Notes under the pieces: generated by a model
Seen by the model: only the letters and a program-made list of their open reading frames with translations
Databases searched by the model: none
What the model was told of the DNA's origin: nothing
Part shown: positions 60,917 to 64,000 of the stretch, piece after piece
Layout of the letters: the number at the start of each line of letters is the position of its first letter
Position numbering within the stretch: the first letter of the stretch is position 1
Program-made: the position numbers and the translations under genes
Assembly (NCBI GenBank): GCA_038207425.1
Contig: JBBQZU010000009.1
Location: 1 to 64,000, forward strand
Length of the DNA: 64,000 nt
Source of the DNA: JBBQZU01 sp038207425
GTDB lineage: Bacteria; Bacteroidota; Bacteroidia; Flavobacteriales_D; Cryomorphaceae
Direction of reading: 5' to 3'

Positions 60917-62260
60917 TTGGAACCTCCCAGTATAGAATTACTTTTTACCCCGCTTACACTTTTCTCTGCGCCCACACCCGATGTGATTGTATCAATAGCC
61001 GTTGAATCTGTGCTGCTTTTCTTTTCAGCAGTTATTTCAGGTTCCGAAGTAGCATTTTTTTCGTTGAGCCATACCGACAAGGCTACGCTTGAGAATGAAA
61101 ACTCAAAATCGGCTCAGCGAATATTGCGGCTTCTCAGGATGCCCGAACAACTGCTCGCAACAATTCTGGTAGCAAATAATTTTGTCAATATCAGTATCGT
61201 TATTCTCTCCACATACATCATATCAGGTGTGGTTGACTTTACTGGTTACCCCACATGGCTGCCCTTTACCATACAAGTACTGGCGGTTACTTTTATACTT
61301 CTCTTGCTCGGCGAAGTGGTTCCAAAAGTATATGCTACAACCAACGGTTTAAAAATTTGCAGGGCAATGTCCTTACCATTAACCGTAATTGAAAAAATCT
61401 TTAAACCAATCAGCTTTCTATTGGTGTCAAGCACCAATATAATCAACAAACGCATTCGCAAGAGAGGTACAGGCTACTCATCTGACCATCTCGAGCACGC
61501 ACTTGAACTTACCCGCGACCATGAAACATCGCCAGGCGAAGAGCGCATCCTGAAAGGAATAGTGCGGTTTGGTAGCACTGATGCGAAGCAAATCATGACT
61601 CCCCGCACCGAAGTGATAGCTTTTGATGTAGATACACCATTCGCAGAATTGCTCTCCGGGCTTCTAGAACAGGGCTACTCAAGGGTGCCGGTATTTGCTG
61701 AATCAATAGACAAGGTAAAAGGCATACTTTATCTTAAAGACCTACTTCCATATTCTGATCAACAAAATTTTGATTGGCAAGGACTTATGCGTAAAGCGTT
61801 CTTTGTACCCGAAAACAAAAAATTGGATGATTTGCTGAAGGAGTTTCAAACAAAGAAAATACATATGGCAGTGGTAGTTGATGAGTATGGAGGCACTTCA
61901 GGAATTGTAACGCTTGAAGATGTAATTGAAGAAATCGTTGGCGACATAGCCGACGACTTTGACGATGAAGAAATATTCTATTCGCGACTTGACGAAAGAA
62001 CGTATGTTTTTGAAGGCAAAACTCCACTCGTGGATATTTACAAAGTACTGGATATTAACGGCGACTGTTTTGAAAAAACCAAGGGAGAATCAGATACTCT
62101 GGCAGGTTTCATCATTGAACTCACAGGAAAAATTCCTTCGAAAAATGAAAAGGTAAAGTTTGACAATTACATCTTTACCATTGAAGCTGCAGATAAGCGC
62201 AAGGTGAAACGTGTAAAGCTCACGATACTGGATTTGGTTGAATCTGAAGGCAACAAATGA
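60917..62260 (+). CDS. gldE: Gliding motility-associated GldE, CBS/CorC-type membrane protein
   Basis: A 447-aa protein with N-terminal membrane helices of the CNNM/DUF21 type (ESVLLFFSAVISGSEVAFFS), a CBS pair (QIMTPRTEVIAFDVDTPFAE, VVVDEYGGTSGIVTLEDVIE) and a C-terminal CorC/HlyC domain. It accompanies GldD in gliding. The start appears to be TTG at 60917. Its stop overlaps the ATG of gldD. Confidence 0.92.
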   Translation: MEPPSIELLFTPLTLFSAPTPDVIVSIAVESVLLFFSAVISGSEVAFFSLSHTDKATLENENSKSAQRILRLLRMPEQLLATILVANNFVNISIVILSTYIISGVVDFTGYPTWLPFTIQVLAVTFILLLLGEVVPKVYATTNGLKICRAMSLPLTVIEKIFKPISFLLVSSTNIINKRIRKRGTGYSSDHLEHALELTRDHETSPGEERILKGIVRFGSTDAKQIMTPRTEVIAFDVDTPFAELLSGLLEQGYSRVPVFAESIDKVKGILYLKDLLPYSDQQNFDWQGLMRKAFFVPENKKLDDLLKEFQTKKIHMAVVVDEYGGTSGIVTLEDVIEEIVGDIADDFDDEEIFYSRLDERTYVFEGKTPLVDIYKVLDINGDCFEKTKGESDTLAGFIIELTGKIPSKNEKVKFDNYIFTIEAADKRKVKRVKLTILDLVESEGNK

Positions 62261-62856
62261 CATTTCACCTGAAGCGATATTTTGCCTTTTTAATGATTAC
62301 GGCAGTGCTCTGCGCCTGCAGCGGTGAAGAATACACTCCGAAGCCAATAGGCTATTACCGCATAGAACTTGCCCAAGCTGAATACCGGCTAAAGGCTTTG
62401 CCCTGTCCTTTCGAGTTCGAAACTTCGCAAATGAGCCGGATTGAGTACATAAAAAGCCGCGGCGAAAATATTGCATGTCTTTTTGATATAAGCTATCCGA
62501 AATTTAAGGGCAGGGTCCATATGACTTACCTTCCGGTAAATGGCAACTTGCGCGACTATCTCGAAGAATCTAGGTCGTTTACCTATGAGCACCAGATTAA
62601 GGCCAGCCGCATAGCCAGTTCAGTTATAAACAGGCCCCGCGACCAAGTGTACGGGTTGGCGTATGATCTGGATGGAGACGTGGCCAGCTCCTTTCAGTTT
62701 TATCTCACCGACAGCACTTCGCATTTTGTAAGAGGCGCGTTGTATTTTGAGACAAGGCCGAACAGCGACAGCATTCAGCCGGTGCTCACTTACGTGAAAA
62801 ATGATATCTGGCACCTGATAGAAACCTTCAGATGGCAGGAGGAACCGATGCCTTAA
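62257..62856 (+). CDS. gldD: Gliding motility lipoprotein GldD
   Basis: A 199-aa lipoprotein with lipobox LMITAVLCACSGEEY, followed by the GldD fold (KPIGYYRIELAQAEYR, SYPKFKGRVHMTYLPVNGNL, RGALYFETRPNSDSIQPVL). It is required for gliding in flavobacteria; the detailed function is unknown. The ATG overlaps gldE by four bases. The 3' end overlaps the convergent ctaA by 29 bases. Confidence 0.93.
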   Translation: MTFHLKRYFAFLMITAVLCACSGEEYTPKPIGYYRIELAQAEYRLKALPCPFEFETSQMSRIEYIKSRGENIACLFDISYPKFKGRVHMTYLPVNGNLRDYLEESRSFTYEHQIKASRIASSVINRPRDQVYGLAYDLDGDVASSFQFYLTDSTSHFVRGALYFETRPNSDSIQPVLTYVKNDIWHLIETFRWQEEPMP

Positions 62857-63904
62857 TATATTTCGATGCAGAAATTCCTGTATATCGGATATAATAGAGC
62901 AGCACGTATGTAGCAACTGCGAAATTGAGCGCAGCCAATATAAGGTGCACCGGTTGCAGAGTAGCTGGTACATCAAGATAAGCCAGCCCCACACCAGCAA
63001 GCACTTCTAGAAGTACAAATGCCAAAATCAATCTGGGCCATGTTGAAATAGTTTGGGTGTGGATGATGAGCCAGGCAAATAACCCCAAACCTGCCATGAC
63101 CAACAGGCTGAATGTGCGGTGTACTTTAAACAGCATATCCAGGCCCTGAACCCAGAGAGATCTGTCGTTGATCCCTGATTGTGAAATAGTGTCAATTTGC
63201 TCTCGAACCCCGGTACCCAACCCTATTTGAATAAGAAGAAGAAAAATTGAGATAGCTCCAATAAGTACTATGCGATTGTTTCTCATGGGAGTAAAGGTAT
63301 GATCAACAGGGCTAAGCTTTACAATCATTGCTACATAAACCAATACCAGAGCTATGGCTGAGTACATATGGTAGGTGATGCTATGCGGCACCAGATTCCC
63401 ATCTACCACAAGTTTACCGAGCCATGCTGCAAATCCAAGCAAAAAGATTCCTGCAAGGGCAAGCGCAAAAATATGCCAATCGCGACGAAAATAGAATACT
63501 GAAAGCACCAGTAGCACGAGCGCCGGAATACCGGCTAGCACACCCACCAACCTGTTTAAAAACTCGATCCATGTGTGCAATGGATTGAAGTGCGCATATT
63601 CATGTTTTGTATAAGGCTCCCAATTCGAAGGGTTCAAAGTATCGCTTGAAATGAAATCCACATTGGCCACAAGCAGTTTTTCATCCTGAATGATAATATT
63701 GCCTTTGCTAAAGCTTCGATTAGGTTGCCAGGTAAGCGCTTCAACTGATGTAGGCGGAATATAATAGCCAAAACACCGAGGCCAGTCCGGGCAACCCATG
63801 CCGCTTCCAGTCATTCGCACTATGCTACCGGCAGTCATCACCAGTAGCACCAATACAAGTGCGCCCACTGCAAGTCGGTAAAGTATTTTTTGCATCCTAA
63901 GCAT
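62828..63904 (-). CDS. ctaA: COX15/CtaA-family haem A synthase
   Basis: A 358-aa membrane enzyme that oxidises the haem O methyl group to make haem A for cytochrome oxidase. Eight hydrophobic helices are visible. Conserved haem-ligand histidines fit the family in HTWIEFLNRLVGV and VHRTFSLLVMAG. The N-terminal MTGSGMGCPDWPRCFGYYIP carries a cysteine pair. Haem A use implies an aa3-type oxidase. Confidence 0.93.
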   Translation of the reverse strand: MLRMQKILYRLAVGALVLVLLVMTAGSIVRMTGSGMGCPDWPRCFGYYIPPTSVEALTWQPNRSFSKGNIIIQDEKLLVANVDFISSDTLNPSNWEPYTKHEYAHFNPLHTWIEFLNRLVGVLAGIPALVLLVLSVFYFRRDWHIFALALAGIFLLGFAAWLGKLVVDGNLVPHSITYHMYSAIALVLVYVAMIVKLSPVDHTFTPMRNNRIVLIGAISIFLLLIQIGLGTGVREQIDTISQSGINDRSLWVQGLDMLFKVHRTFSLLVMAGLGLFAWLIIHTQTISTWPRLILAFVLLEVLAGVGLAYLDVPATLQPVHLILAALNFAVATYVLLYYIRYTGISASKYIKASVPPAI

Positions 63905-63930
63905 TGGGTTAAGGGGCTAAGGTATAAACA

Positions 63931-63961
63931 AAAAACCCCTCTCAAGTAAGAAGGGTTTTTA
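63931..63961. terminator. Rho-independent terminator at the right edge
   Basis: AAAAACCC (63931-63938) and GGGTTTTT (63953-63960) form a stem extended by a few inner pairs, with A-runs and T-runs on both sides. It probably serves the gene to the right or both directions. Confidence 0.65.
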
Positions 63962-64000
63962 ATTAAAAATGTTCAGATGGATTAAAATAAAAACCTGAAG

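Noticed and set aside
1..64000. tRNA, rRNA or CRISPR arrays
   Set aside because: No cloverleaf with a GGTTCGA-type T loop, no rRNA-like sequence and no regular spacer array was recognised on reading; a dedicated search was not possible.

Overview
The window is a contiguous piece of a Bacteroidota chromosome, most likely from the order Flavobacteriales or a close relative. The evidence is lineage specific: the gliding genes gldE and gldD sit in the order HU - TPR - AURKAIP1-like - rng and mutY - ssb - gldE - gldD. Type IX secretion (T9SS) genes and T9SS-sorted proteins are present. At least ten genes are preceded by the Bacteroidota -7 element TAnnTTTG. No rRNA, tRNA, CRISPR array or prophage was recognised. 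I cannot name a genus.

Layout. 1-2830: left-edge gene fragment, a CTTTGTG-type repeat, hemH and lpdA. 2830-5270: a decaying accessory stretch with a possible MITE, a 70-aa orphan, two broken T9SS cargo genes and a broken DUF2442 gene. 5271-12486: a PorU2-type sortase with a PorV/PorQ partner, then pssA and purS. 12487-14200: an AT-rich three-gene cassette led by a TIGR04255-family gene; two of its three genes are disrupted. 14210-18309: lptB, a DUF5686 protein and tatC. 18544-25590: recQ, M20 amidohydrolase, half-size TauE/SafE and a peptidase-MA/TolB/BamA-like fusion. 25712-32863: metallo-hydrolase, an outer-membrane protein, kynU-kmo, hemL, a UbiA-like protein and a secreted unknown. 33081-40334: gcvP and two tandem paralogous T9SS cargo genes. 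40415-45320: MlaE/MlaF transporter, a tiny lipoprotein coupled to a SprT-like protein, an aminotransferase and manC. 45321-45705: tandem repeats. 45706-49788: RDD - recX - prfB - arsC - fumC on the minus strand; prfB has a classical +1 programmed frameshift. 49830-56650: SpoIIM-like fusion - DUF4129 - DUF4350 - MoxR - DUF58 plus a membrane protein. 56660-63904: rng, bS22/mS38-like peptide, TPR protein, HU, mutY, ssb, gldE, gldD and ctaA.

How the genes work together. Most of the window is housekeeping: haem (hemL, hemH, ctaA), kynurenine degradation, central metabolism (lpdA, gcvP, fumC), phospholipid and outer-membrane biogenesis (pssA, lptB, mlaEF, BamA-like) and DNA repair (recQ, recX, mutY, ssb). 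Several exported proteins carry T9SS C-terminal domains that the PorU2/PorV-type pair may process. The least explained parts are the TIGR04255 cassette, the dispersed repeat family, the decayed stretch between lpdA and porU2, and promoters whose -7 box lies only 4 nt from the start codon.
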